DNA from: UBA3775 sp964625275
GTDB lineage: Bacteria; Bacillota; Clostridia; Lachnospirales; Lachnospiraceae
Reading direction: 5' to 3'
Length of the DNA: 20,233 nucleotides
Assembly: GCA_964625275.1 (NCBI GenBank)
Contig: CAZVBH010000037.1
Coordinates: forward strand, 1 to 20,233
The translations under genes and the position numbers were made by a program. Each line of letters opens with the position of its first letter. Position 1 is the stretch's first letter. Of this stretch, positions 7,245 through 15,162 are shown one piece after another. The notes beneath the pieces are model-generated. The model did not search any database and had not been told where the DNA came from. It worked only from the letters and a program-made list of their open reading frames with translations.

Positions 7245-8717
7245 TCATATTAAAAAGCAAACTAAGCCACAGCTCTCATTTACTATTTTATCCATGGAAG
7301 CTCTTATTTTTTCTCTGCTTTCATTATCTAATGAGTTGATTTTGGTTTCAATTCCCTCTTCAACCATCCTGCCCATCGACTTACCGAAAATATCAGTATT
7401 CCAAATTCCCTGACTACTTTCATCTCCGGTTAGCAATTCATATAAATCACGAGCCTGCGCTTCAGACCCGACAACGGGTGCAAGCTCAGTTTCAATTTCA
7501 GTTCTGATAAAATGAGTACATGGTGCCGTTGTATGAATCTTTATGCCATATTTATTTCCCTGCCTGATTATCTCAGGCTCATGCATGGTTATTTCCGACC
7601 TTTCAGGTAATACTACGCCATAACCATTCATTATAGAATCAGCCCAGGCTTCTTTTAGTCTGTCATAATCAGAAGATCTTTCTGATAAAGCTTTTATTTC
7701 TTCGAGAAATTCAATTTCATTTTCTACTTTTTTACCAAGTACACCACTTATAAAAGCATAATAGGCATTTCTGTTAATATCTATTCTTATTCTTGCGTTG
7801 CCACTTTCCAAATGACAATCGCAAAGATTTATATTTTCTATTACAGTACTGCAATACTCATCATAATTATCAGAGATGTCTTTCATGCAGCTAAGCCTGT
7901 CGCATATATCTCTTATGCAAGAGAGTACGTGCTTCTTTACATCTGCTTCTTCATCAAGCATAAAAAAGAAATCAGGAAGCTCGAAGTTTACTGAAGCAAC
8001 CGGGAACATTGAAATAAGTTCCTCAAAGATTTTCAGAACCTCCTCCATTCTCAGCTGTTCAAGATTTATCGGAAGCACAGGTATATCATACTTAATTGAA
8101 AGTTCTTCTGAAAGTCTTTTTGCATCGGCACTCATCGGCCTGATTGTATTTAGAACCATAACAAAAGGCTTTTTAGTTTCCTTAAGCTGACTAACGGTTC
8201 TCTCCTCAGCCTCTAAATAATTTTCTCTGGCAAGCTCTGAAACAGAGCCGTCTGTAGTCACTGCTATTGCAACGGTTGAATGCTCATAAATAACTCTGCC
8301 GGTGCCTATATCGGCTGCATCCGTAAAAGGTATTTCTATATCATTCCATGGTGTTTTTACCATTCGTACATTACCATTCTCCAAATGACCATTGGCCCCG
8401 TTTACCATATAGCCGACACAATCGATAAGCCTTAGCTTTAAAAGCTTAGGATTATCTTCGTCTGAGACATTAACCAATACTCCTTCCCTTGGTATAAACT
8501 TAGGCTCAACAGTTGTAATTGTTGTGCCTGAGCCTGAAAGTGGAAGCTGATCAATCACCTCAGCCGCTGCCTCAGCTGAAACATTTGGAATAATAAGCAA
8601 TTCGCTGAATCTTCTTATGAAAGTACTCTTTCCGGTTCTGACAGGACCAACTACAGCCATATAAATTTCGCCATTTGTCCGTCCTTCTATATCTTCATAA
8701 ATTGAAAAACTGTTCAT
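7245..8717 (-). CDS. spoIVA: Stage IV sporulation protein A (spore coat morphogenetic ATPase)
   Basis: SpoIVA hydrolyses ATP to polymerise on the forespore outer surface and form the basement layer of the spore coat. It also links to cortex formation. This 490-residue protein is nearly the same length as the B. subtilis one. It has Walker A GPVRTGKST (24-32) and motifs I recognise from the family: TTVEPKFIP, LIDCVGYMVNGA, EHSTVAIAVTTDGS, PFVMVLNTIRP and EPEIIRQGNKYGIK. The end (NESCGLVCFLI) aligns with the conserved hydrophobic C-terminus needed for SpoVM interaction in Bacillus, though it contains a Cys not expected there. ATG follows a GGGGG ribosome binding site. Its presence indicates a spore-forming lineage, though one gene does not prove the strain sporulates. 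gpsA, which commonly precedes spoIVA, is absent. Confidence 0.97.
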   Translation of the reverse strand: MNSFSIYEDIEGRTNGEIYMAVVGPVRTGKSTFIRRFSELLIIPNVSAEAAAEVIDQLPLSGSGTTITTVEPKFIPREGVLVNVSDEDNPKLLKLRLIDCVGYMVNGANGHLENGNVRMVKTPWNDIEIPFTDAADIGTGRVIYEHSTVAIAVTTDGSVSELARENYLEAEERTVSQLKETKKPFVMVLNTIRPMSADAKRLSEELSIKYDIPVLPINLEQLRMEEVLKIFEELISMFPVASVNFELPDFFFMLDEEADVKKHVLSCIRDICDRLSCMKDISDNYDEYCSTVIENINLCDCHLESGNARIRIDINRNAYYAFISGVLGKKVENEIEFLEEIKALSERSSDYDRLKEAWADSIMNGYGVVLPERSEITMHEPEIIRQGNKYGIKIHTTAPCTHFIRTEIETELAPVVGSEAQARDLYELLTGDESSQGIWNTDIFGKSMGRMVEEGIETKINSLDNESREKIRASMDKIVNESCGLVCFLI

Positions 8718-8728
8718 AACAGTACCCC

Positions 8729-8752
8729 CTGCATGTACTAATAGATATGCAG
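8729..8752. repeat. 6-bp inverted repeat upstream of the spoIVA start
   Basis: CTGCAT (8729-8734) and ATGCAG (8747-8752) form perfect arms around 12 nt. The repeat overlaps the proposed -10 element, and its downstream arm abuts the spoIVA ribosome binding site, so it could act as an operator or as a hairpin limiting initiation. Confidence 0.45.
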
Positions 8753-8768
8753 AGGATTCAGGTATTAT
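8742..8768 (-). promoter_or_regulatory. Possible sigma-E-type promoter for spoIVA
   Basis: On the minus strand an ATA (8768-8766) is followed after 16 bp by CATATCTA (8749-8742). B. subtilis spoIVA is driven by mother-cell sigma-E, whose core is ATA, then 16-18 bp, then CATACANT. Here the first half of the -10 element matches but the second half does not. The position, about 25 nt before the ATG, is sensible. I see no good sigma-A pair in this 128-nt gap. Confidence 0.35.
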
Positions 8769-8845
8769 TACTTTTTCTTTTCATTCCAATTAAGAAGTTA
8801 CACCATTTGCAAAAGCTACAACCTGAAATAAGTTTGTAATCATTA

Positions 8846-9484
8846 TTAGGCTTTTTTCTTACTTCCTACTTTATTTTCAGTTCCATTTAAAAGTCTCTTG
8901 ATATTTGATCTGTGCATATAAAAAGCAGAAATCGTATATAAAAGACTCACAATGAGCATGTGGACAAAATATGGATTATCATTCATTATATGAGCTCTGA
9001 TTGTTACCCAAATCGGAAACAAAATAGCTACGGTAAGTGAACCAAGAGAAACATACTTGGTAGTTGCAACCACTATTGCAAAAATAGGAACACCAACAGG
9101 AATTACCCAAGGATCGTAAGCAGCCATTGCAGCACTCATTGAGGCAATTCCTTTACCGCCTTTAAAGTGAAGCCATGCAGGATAACAATGTCCCATCACT
9201 GCACCAAAGCCTGTATAGAGACCTAAAAGTGCATCTATATCTTCGTTTCTGAAGATAATATATTTTACAGCTATAACAGGAAGTGCAACTTTTAGGAAAT
9301 CACCGAGGTAGGTAATTATTCCCCACTTCTTTCCCAATACTCTCATTACATTGGTTGTGCCAAGATTGCCACTTCCCTGTTTTCTTAAATCCACATTACA
9401 AATTTTACCACAAAGCCATGCCGTAGAAAAATTGCCAAAGGCATATCCTATAAGCAGGCAGACTACGATTTTAATTACAAGCAC
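8846..9484 (-). CDS. plsY: Acyl-phosphate:glycerol-3-phosphate acyltransferase PlsY
   Basis: PlsY is an integral membrane enzyme that transfers an acyl group from acyl-phosphate to glycerol-3-phosphate, giving lysophosphatidate, the first membrane phospholipid intermediate. The 212-residue protein has several hydrophobic segments and the three family motifs: GSGNLGTTN (about 37-45), GHCYPAWLHFKGGKGIAS (about 97-114) and HRSNIKRLLNGTE (about 191-203). The start codon is GTG at 9484, placed 9 nt after an AGGAG that overlaps the end of der. Only 5 nt separate the two genes, so translational coupling is likely. The basic tail (KVGSKKKA) is cytoplasmic by the usual topology. gpsA, the glycerol-3-phosphate dehydrogenase gene often found next to plsY, is not here. 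Confidence 0.97.
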   Translation of the reverse strand: MLVIKIVVCLLIGYAFGNFSTAWLCGKICNVDLRKQGSGNLGTTNVMRVLGKKWGIITYLGDFLKVALPVIAVKYIIFRNEDIDALLGLYTGFGAVMGHCYPAWLHFKGGKGIASMSAAMAAYDPWVIPVGVPIFAIVVATTKYVSLGSLTVAILFPIWVTIRAHIMNDNPYFVHMLIVSLLYTISAFYMHRSNIKRLLNGTENKVGSKKKA

Positions 9485-9489
9485 GTCTG

Positions 9490-10815
9490 TTACTCCTTGT
9501 CATTACGTTCTCTGATTATAAATTTAATGCTGGTTCCCTTGAAGCCAAAGGCTTCACGTATTTTATTTTCAATATATCTTGTATATGAATAATGCATAAG
9601 GTCTTTATCATTTACAAAGATAACGAAGGTAGGCGGCTTTACGGCAACCTGAGTCATATAAAACACCTTGAGTCTTCTGCCTTTATCACTTGGTGGCTGC
9701 TGGAGTGCAAGTGCTTCCATTAAAATCTCATTAAGAACACCTGTCTTAATTCTGAGATTCTGATTTTGAATTACCGTTTCGATACAGTCAAACAGCTTAA
9801 ACATTCTCTGGCCTGTAAGTGCAGAAATAAAGATAACCTCTGCATAAGGCATAAATGAAAGAATTTCTCTTATCTTCTTTTCATGCTCATAGACAGATTT
9901 GTCAGTCTTTTCAATGGAATCCCATTTATTAACGGCAATAATAATTCCTTTGCCTCTGTCATGGGCAATTCCTGCTATCTTTGCATCCTGTTCGGTTACA
10001 CCCTCTGATGCATCAATAACAACTACTACAATATCTGCTTTTTCAACTGCACTGACTGTTCTTACGATAGAGTATTTTTCTATTTCTTCTTTTATCTTGG
10101 CTTTTCTTCTAAGTCCGGCCGTATCAATGAATACATAATCCTTGCCATTGTACTTAACCTCTGTATCTATGGCATCTCGCGTTGTTCCTGCAATATCAGA
10201 AACAATAACTCGATTTTCTCCCAAAAGCTTATTAATAATTGAGGACTTACCTACATTAGGCTTACCTACGATAGCAATCTTAGGTCTTTCATCCTCTTCC
10301 TCACTTTCTAAGGCATCCGGGAAATTCTTTACAACCTCATCAAGGAGTTCACCAAAGCCCATTCTGTTAGCTGCAGAAACCGGAAAGGGTTCACCAATTC
10401 CAAGGTTATAGAATTCGTATACATCAGCCATATACTTTTCAAAGCTGTCTACTTTATTAACCGCAAGGATAACAGGCTTGCCGGAACGTCTTAGCATATC
10501 TGCAACCTTGCCGTCTGCATCTACAAGTCCCTGCTTAACGTCAGTTATAAATACAATTACATCAGCAGTTGCAATTGCTATTTCTGCCTGCTCACGCATG
10601 TACTTAAGCATCATATCCTTACTTTCAGGCTCAATACCGCCTGTATCAATCATTGTAAAGGATTTGTCCAGCCATGTAACGTCTGCATAAATTCTGTCCC
10701 TTGTTACACCTGGGGTATCCTTAACAATACTAATTCGCTCTCCTGCAAGAGCATTAAATAATGTTGATTTTCCTACATTAGGTCTTCCGACTATTGCAAC
10801 AATTGGTTTACTCAT
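9490..10815 (-). CDS. der: Ribosome biogenesis GTPase Der (EngA)
   Basis: Der is an essential GTPase with two tandem G domains that helps assemble the 50S subunit. Domain 1 has G1 GRPNVGKST (10-18), DTGG (57-60) and NKVD (120-123). Domain 2 has G1 GKPNVGKSS (184-192), DTAGLRRKAKIKE (about 231-243) and NKWDSIEK. An acidic linker (ESEEEDE) separates them. The C-terminal third is the KH-like domain, containing VAVKPPTFVIFVND, which packs between the G domains. Length 441 is typical. ATG follows AGAGGAT, 11 nt after the DUF512 gene. The der-plsY order is common in clostridia. Nothing looks broken or unusual. Confidence 0.98.
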   Translation of the reverse strand: MSKPIVAIVGRPNVGKSTLFNALAGERISIVKDTPGVTRDRIYADVTWLDKSFTMIDTGGIEPESKDMMLKYMREQAEIAIATADVIVFITDVKQGLVDADGKVADMLRRSGKPVILAVNKVDSFEKYMADVYEFYNLGIGEPFPVSAANRMGFGELLDEVVKNFPDALESEEEDERPKIAIVGKPNVGKSSIINKLLGENRVIVSDIAGTTRDAIDTEVKYNGKDYVFIDTAGLRRKAKIKEEIEKYSIVRTVSAVEKADIVVVVIDASEGVTEQDAKIAGIAHDRGKGIIIAVNKWDSIEKTDKSVYEHEKKIREILSFMPYAEVIFISALTGQRMFKLFDCIETVIQNQNLRIKTGVLNEILMEALALQQPPSDKGRRLKVFYMTQVAVKPPTFVIFVNDKDLMHYSYTRYIENKIREAFGFKGTSIKFIIRERNDKE

Positions 10816-10826
10816 ATAATCCTCTT

Positions 10827-12143
10827 CTAATCAATAATAGAGTCAACAAATGACCATCCATTTAATTTTACAATACGTATTTTTGTTTGTAAAGCATTTT
10901 CAATTTCTTCAAGTGTAACATCATCAAGTAAAACATCTTCACCTGATCTTAAAAGGTTTGCAGGTAGCAAAAGACAGTCTCCAAGAGGTTTGCCTTTTAG
11001 CTGTTTGATAATATCGCCTCCTGTCAAAAGACCTGCTACTGTTATGCTCTCACCGAAGAAATGATTAATTATCTCATAAATATTTATATTTATGTTTTTA
11101 TATTTTTTGCAGACAGACTCGGCGAGTTCTTTAATGTAAGGATAAGCCAGCTTGCCGGTAGCAATACTTAAGCTTCTTACACGTTCATCGCCTGTACGCT
11201 CTTCAAGCTCGACTTCAACCTCATCTATAAGGCTTCTCAGCATTCCGACTCCATTTTCGATTTGTGGATAACCATCATAGTCATCCTCTTTCGGAAATGG
11301 TAATCCTGCCTTTATATACCACTCATCACTGGCATAGACAAATCTCTGTCCGAAATACTGTAAGCAGATTCCCTGCCACTTATTAATTTGGCTTATTACC
11401 TTTTTTGCATCATCAGAGTTAAATTCTTCAAGCCTTGCAAGCCCTTCGCGATATTTTGTAATGCCGACCGGCACGACTGAAAGGCTCTGCATGTTAGGAA
11501 TAAATTCGGTCAAATCATGAATTGTCCGCTCAAGCTCTTCGCCATCATTATAGCCTTTGCAAAGAACTATCTGTCCGTTCATTGTTATGTCACCGGCCTT
11601 AAGTGTTTTAAGGTGTCTGAGAGAGTCACCTGCAAATCTGTTATTAAGCATCTTACAACGCAATTCCGGATTGGTGGTATGAACACTGATATTTATAGGA
11701 GAAAGATGATAATAACAAATACGTTCAACATCCTTATCCTTTAAATTAGTCAGTGTAACATAATTGCCCTGCAAAAATGAAAGCCTTGAGTCATCATCCT
11801 TAAAATAAATAGTATCTCTCATTCCATGTGGATTCTGGTCTATGAAACAGAAAATACATTTATTTCTGCAGGATTTATAATTATCCATCAAGGAATCCTG
11901 AAATTCAAGTCCAAGCTCGTCCTCTTCATCCTTTTCAATTTCAAAATCCTCAACAGATGAGTCTGAATGTTTAATAGTAAGAGTCAGACTTTCATCCGTC
12001 TCCCAGAAATGGAAATCCAGTACATCCTCTATTTCTTTGCCATTTATGGCAATTAATGAATCTCCCGGCTTAATTCCTGCCTCATCTGCCGGTGAATTAA
12101 TTCTTACATCTACTATCAGATGTTCATGTCCGTTATCTGACAT
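10827..12143 (-). CDS. PDZ-domain DUF512 protein with radical-SAM-like cluster motif
   Basis: This 438-residue protein starts with a PDZ-like fold (about 1-65: VDVRINSPADEAGIKPGDSL). It then carries Cys92-x3-Cys96-x2-Cys99 (SCRNKCIFCFIDQNP), the spacing of a radical SAM [4Fe-4S] cluster. The following RDTIYFKDDDSRLSFLQGNY and the C-terminal DUF512 region with LLTGGDIIKQLKG are hallmarks of a clostridial family often located next to der. Its substrate is not established. No signal peptide or membrane segment is visible, so it is probably cytoplasmic. The ATG directly abuts the TAA of pgeF, with the ribosome binding site inside that gene, so the two are probably coupled. Family membership is clear; the reaction is unknown. 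Confidence 0.9.
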   Translation of the reverse strand: MSDNGHEHLIVDVRINSPADEAGIKPGDSLIAINGKEIEDVLDFHFWETDESLTLTIKHSDSSVEDFEIEKDEEDELGLEFQDSLMDNYKSCRNKCIFCFIDQNPHGMRDTIYFKDDDSRLSFLQGNYVTLTNLKDKDVERICYYHLSPINISVHTTNPELRCKMLNNRFAGDSLRHLKTLKAGDITMNGQIVLCKGYNDGEELERTIHDLTEFIPNMQSLSVVPVGITKYREGLARLEEFNSDDAKKVISQINKWQGICLQYFGQRFVYASDEWYIKAGLPFPKEDDYDGYPQIENGVGMLRSLIDEVEVELEERTGDERVRSLSIATGKLAYPYIKELAESVCKKYKNININIYEIINHFFGESITVAGLLTGGDIIKQLKGKPLGDCLLLPANLLRSGEDVLLDDVTLEEIENALQTKIRIVKLNGWSFVDSIID

Positions 12144-13016
12144 TTAAGCCTCCATCATCATAAAGCCTGACATTACTCCACGCCTGCCATTACTGCCTCT
12201 ATGGCTATAGAATAAATCCTGTCGGCATTTAGTACACATTTCACTTAATGAAATATTTTGAAGTCTGACTCCGGCATGCGTAAGATTTACCGCATTTGCC
12301 AGCCATAGGTTTGCATAGGAATGTTCGCCTTCTCCTGTTTTTAGTATTGTCTGTGATTTATAACCACTGCCAAAATCATAGGTCTTTTCGTAGGGCTTAG
12401 CAAAACACTCAGCAAAATGTGCGGCAACCTCAGGACCTATCTCATAACAATCAGAGCAAATGGAAGGTCCTATTACTGCGACTATATCAGCAGGCTTGCA
12501 GTCAAATTCTTCCTGCATTTTGGAAATGGTATTTCCTACAATATTCATAACTGTTCCACGCCAGCCTGCATGAGCCGTAGCAATAACCTTTTTTACAGGT
12601 TCATACATCATAATAGGAACGCAATCCGCTCCATAAACAGTGAGTACAACACCCGGTTCGTTGGTAATCAGTGCGTCAGCTGACTCAAAAGCATTTTCTC
12701 TTATAATGCCGTTGCCACAGTCGCTGACATTTACCTTCATGCAATCAGCCAAATGTACCTGTTTCGTAGCAACTATCTGTTCCTTTTCAAAGCCGATTGC
12801 TTTAGAAATCCTGTCATAATTTTCCAGCACTCTGTCTGGATAATCGCCAAGTGCAAAGCCAAGGTTTAAGCTCCATAAATGGGCTCTGCTGACTCCACCA
12901 AGTCTGGTTGAAAAGCCGGCTTTTAAATTTTCATATTTATTAAATATGTCAAACGAAAGATAAGGGGTTTCACAGTTTGTTACAAGCTTTACTTTGTCAT
13001 TATATCTTTGAAACAT
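12144..13016 (-). CDS. pgeF: PgeF/YfiH-family purine nucleoside phosphorylase (multicopper oxidase-like)
   Basis: This protein (290 residues) belongs to the YlmD/YfiH (DUF152) family. Members act on purine nucleosides (phosphorolysis and adenosine deamination) and have also been linked to peptidoglycan precursor editing. The expected Zn ligands are visible: His88 in TKQVH, Cys132 in YGADCVP and His149 in TAHAGWRGT. Other family motifs are VIGPSICSDCYEIGPEV and a C-terminal FYSHRGSNGRRG. It has extra cysteines (CTKCRQ) near the C-terminus. The start lies 20 nt after yraN, and the gene abuts the DUF512 gene. Older annotation calls this family laccase or polyphenol oxidase, which I consider less likely here. 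Confidence 0.93.
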   Translation of the reverse strand: MFQRYNDKVKLVTNCETPYLSFDIFNKYENLKAGFSTRLGGVSRAHLWSLNLGFALGDYPDRVLENYDRISKAIGFEKEQIVATKQVHLADCMKVNVSDCGNGIIRENAFESADALITNEPGVVLTVYGADCVPIMMYEPVKKVIATAHAGWRGTVMNIVGNTISKMQEEFDCKPADIVAVIGPSICSDCYEIGPEVAAHFAECFAKPYEKTYDFGSGYKSQTILKTGEGEHSYANLWLANAVNLTHAGVRLQNISLSEMCTKCRQDLFYSHRGSNGRRGVMSGFMMMEA

Positions 13017-13036
13017 GCATTACCCTTTCAATTTTA

Positions 13037-13390
13037 TTAATAAGCCTCAAAGGCATTTTTTATTATTGATATTTCAGAAGCATCTATCGCAACAACATCA
13101 AATCTTATTGGTCTTTTTGCATATTGCTTATTCTTTACACAATAAAACCTGGCTACATTTATTATTCTGCGCATTTTATAGGGAGTTATTGCCTCTGCTG
13201 CACTGCCATAACGACTCGTAGCCCTGTATTTAACCTCAATAAAAACTAAATATTCACCTTCAAGGGCAACAATATCAGCTTCACCGGTTCTTGTATAAAA
13301 ATTGTGTTCTAATATAATATAGCCCTGCTTTTTCAGGTGTTCCATTATCAGTTCTTCATAAAAGGAACCGACCTTTCTTTTATTATCCAT
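13037..13390 (-). CDS. yraN: YraN/UPF0102-family nuclease-fold protein
   Basis: This 117-residue protein matches the YraN family, which has an endonuclease-like fold and no settled role. The core GEADIVALEGEYLVFIEVKYR shows the Asp...Glu-x-Lys arrangement of a PD-(D/E)xK active site, and RFDVVAI follows near the end. I start it at ATG 13390 (MDNKRKVGSFYEE), because the frame upstream offers only TTG at 13402 and family members begin close to the KxGxxxE motif. The ribosome binding site is weak (GTGGGG). The gene is separated from rnhB by 142 nt, the loosest junction in this otherwise tight run, and is followed 20 nt later by pgeF. Confidence 0.9.
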   Translation of the reverse strand: MDNKRKVGSFYEELIMEHLKKQGYIILEHNFYTRTGEADIVALEGEYLVFIEVKYRATSRYGSAAEAITPYKMRRIINVARFYCVKNKQYAKRPIRFDVVAIDASEISIIKNAFEAY

Positions 13391-13415
13391 AATGCCCCAC
13401 AAACTAAACAGCTTA

Positions 13416-13432
13416 TAGCCCTAAAAGAGCTA
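13416..13432. repeat. Small hairpin upstream of yraN
   Basis: TAGCCC (13416-13421) and GAGCTA (13427-13432) pair around a 5-nt loop, forming six pairs in the minus-strand transcript with one G-U. No T-run follows, so it is not a convincing terminator. Confidence 0.3.
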
Positions 13433-13502
13433 ATAACATATGCAAATTTCAATATTAACCCACAATACTAAATGCTATACAATATCATGCTTCCTGTATT
13501 AT

Positions 13503-13538
13503 CTATAGCCACGAGTACATATTCGTATGAGGTTATAG
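13503..13538. repeat. Interrupted inverted repeat at the 3' end of rnhB
   Basis: CTATAGCC (13503-13510) pairs with GGTTATAG (13531-13538), and inside it ACGA (13511-13514) pairs with TCGT (13523-13526). In the minus-strand transcript one outer pair becomes an A-C mismatch. The structure covers the rnhB stop codon. No U-tract follows, so it is more likely an mRNA 3' structure than a strong terminator. Confidence 0.35.
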
Positions 13539-14288
13539 AAAATTTTTAATAAAGGTTTTCCTATGTATAGGACATGGACCATATTTTTTTAATGCTGCAA
13601 TGTGTTCAGAAGAGCCATAGCCTTTATTGGAAGCAAAGCCATAGCCGGGATAAATTTTATCAAATTCATCCATCATACGGTCTCTGGTAACCTTTGCAAC
13701 TATTGAGGCTGCGGCTATTGAGGCACTCTTTGCATCACCCTTAATTATTCCTCTTTGAGGAATTGTCACCTCAGGAATTGTTACTGCATCACATAAAAGC
13801 TGGTCAGGCACAATGCTTAAATTTTCGATTGCCTTTCTCATTGCACTGTAGGTTGCCTGAAGAATATTGATGGAATCAATAACCTCATGATTCTCAATTC
13901 CTATTCCAAAGGAGACACATTTTGATATCAGCTCATCATAAAGCTCCTCACGCTTTTTAGCTGTCAGCTTTTTTGAATCATTAATATACAAAATATCACA
14001 GTCTTTCGGAAGAATCAGTGCACAGGTTACTACGGGGCCTGCAAGCGGTCCTCTTCCAACCTCATCTATTCCTGCGATATAAGCTTTTTCAGAGTAAAGC
14101 CTTTCGAAATTAAACATTTCATACATTCTGGCTTTTTCAGCATCGAGGGCAGCAATTTTTTTCTTTGCTTTCCTGCACAGTGCACTGACACCTGCTCTTT
14201 CATCCATGCCATAGGCTTCTATAAACAAATTAATATTTTCATCTGAACAGGCTTCATATTCAGCCTTTATTGCAGCTATGCTTTTCAT
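13533..14288 (-). CDS. rnhB: Ribonuclease HII
   Basis: RNase HII nicks DNA at misincorporated ribonucleotides and removes RNA from hybrids. The 251-residue protein has an N-terminal extension of about 65 residues, as in other Firmicutes, and then the catalytic core. Asp75 and Glu76 lie in IAGIDEVGRGPLAGP, Asp104 is in INDSKKL, and Asp167 is in LLCDAVTIP. GDAKSASIAAASIVAKVTRDR gives the conserved substrate-binding helix. ATG at 14288 sits one base after the stop of rbgA, matching the conserved rbgA-rnhB pair of Bacillus and Clostridia and implying coupled translation. The final residues (PIHRKTFIKNFL) are a normal RnhB ending. Confidence 0.97.
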   Translation of the reverse strand: MKSIAAIKAEYEACSDENINLFIEAYGMDERAGVSALCRKAKKKIAALDAEKARMYEMFNFERLYSEKAYIAGIDEVGRGPLAGPVVTCALILPKDCDILYINDSKKLTAKKREELYDELISKCVSFGIGIENHEVIDSINILQATYSAMRKAIENLSIVPDQLLCDAVTIPEVTIPQRGIIKGDAKSASIAAASIVAKVTRDRMMDEFDKIYPGYGFASNKGYGSSEHIAALKKYGPCPIHRKTFIKNFL

Positions 14289-14289
14289 C

Positions 14290-15147
14290 TTAAGACTCCA
14301 TTATATCTTCAGGTATTTCAAGAGAAATTCTGCCAAGCTTAACACTTCTGAAATCATCTATGAATAATCTGGCAGCTCTTTCTATGTCAAGACTGCCACC
14401 TTTTCCGAGGCAGCCTCTTTTTTCTGCGATAAGCTCTATGTTCTTATGGTTATCATCCGTAAAATCACACCCATAATAGGCTTTGAGATTGTCATTGTAG
14501 TGTGAGTATACATAGCCTATCAGTCCTGCTGCCATGTCAATTGAATCGAGAATATTATCATTAATTGAACCTATGTAGGCAAGCTTTCTGCCGATTATCT
14601 CATCCTCAAATTTAGGCCAAAGTATTCCCGGAGTGTCTAACAGTTCAACATTTTTATTTAATCTGATCCACTGCTTACCTTTTGTAACACCCGGTTTGTT
14701 ACCGGTCTTGGTACAGGCTTTTCCGGCAAAGGAATTGATAAAAGTGGATTTACCTACATTAGGTATGCCGCAAATCATTGCTCTTACAGGTCTGTTAAGT
14801 ATTCCTTTTTTGCGATCACGCTCTATTTTTTCGGCACAGGCCTTCATTATAACATCCTTTACCTTATTTACTCCTGAGCCTGTTCTGGAATTAAGCTTGA
14901 CCACAAAATAGCCTTTGCTTTCATAATATTCAGACCATTTATCACAAGCTGCCGGATCTGCCATATCATATTTATTGAGCAGAAGCACTCTGGACTTTCC
15001 CTGAGCCATTTTTTCTATGTCAGGATTTTTGCTTGAATATGGTATTCTTGCATCAACAAGTTCAACCAAAACGTCAATAAGCTTTAAATCCTCCTGCATC
15101 TGTCTTTTTGCCTTAGACATGTGACCAGGATACCAATGATACTGCAT
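14290..15147 (-). CDS. rbgA: Ribosome biogenesis GTPase RbgA (YlqF)
   Basis: RbgA is a circularly permuted GTPase needed for late 50S subunit assembly. The motif order shows the permutation: G4 NKYD (58-61) and G5 NSRTG (about 86-90) come before G1 GIPNVGKST (127-135), G2 with KPGVTKGKQ (about 151-159) and G3 DTPG (171-174). The N-terminus MQYHWYPGHMSKAKRQM is diagnostic, and its His in the YPGHM segment is linked to catalysis in Bacillus RbgA. The C-terminal 90 residues form the RNA-binding helical domain. Length 285 is typical. It follows lepB by 15 nt and directly precedes rnhB. Confidence 0.97.
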   Translation of the reverse strand: MQYHWYPGHMSKAKRQMQEDLKLIDVLVELVDARIPYSSKNPDIEKMAQGKSRVLLLNKYDMADPAACDKWSEYYESKGYFVVKLNSRTGSGVNKVKDVIMKACAEKIERDRKKGILNRPVRAMICGIPNVGKSTFINSFAGKACTKTGNKPGVTKGKQWIRLNKNVELLDTPGILWPKFEDEIIGRKLAYIGSINDNILDSIDMAAGLIGYVYSHYNDNLKAYYGCDFTDDNHKNIELIAEKRGCLGKGGSLDIERAARLFIDDFRSVKLGRISLEIPEDIMES

Positions 15148-15162
15148 AGTTTACCTCTCTTT

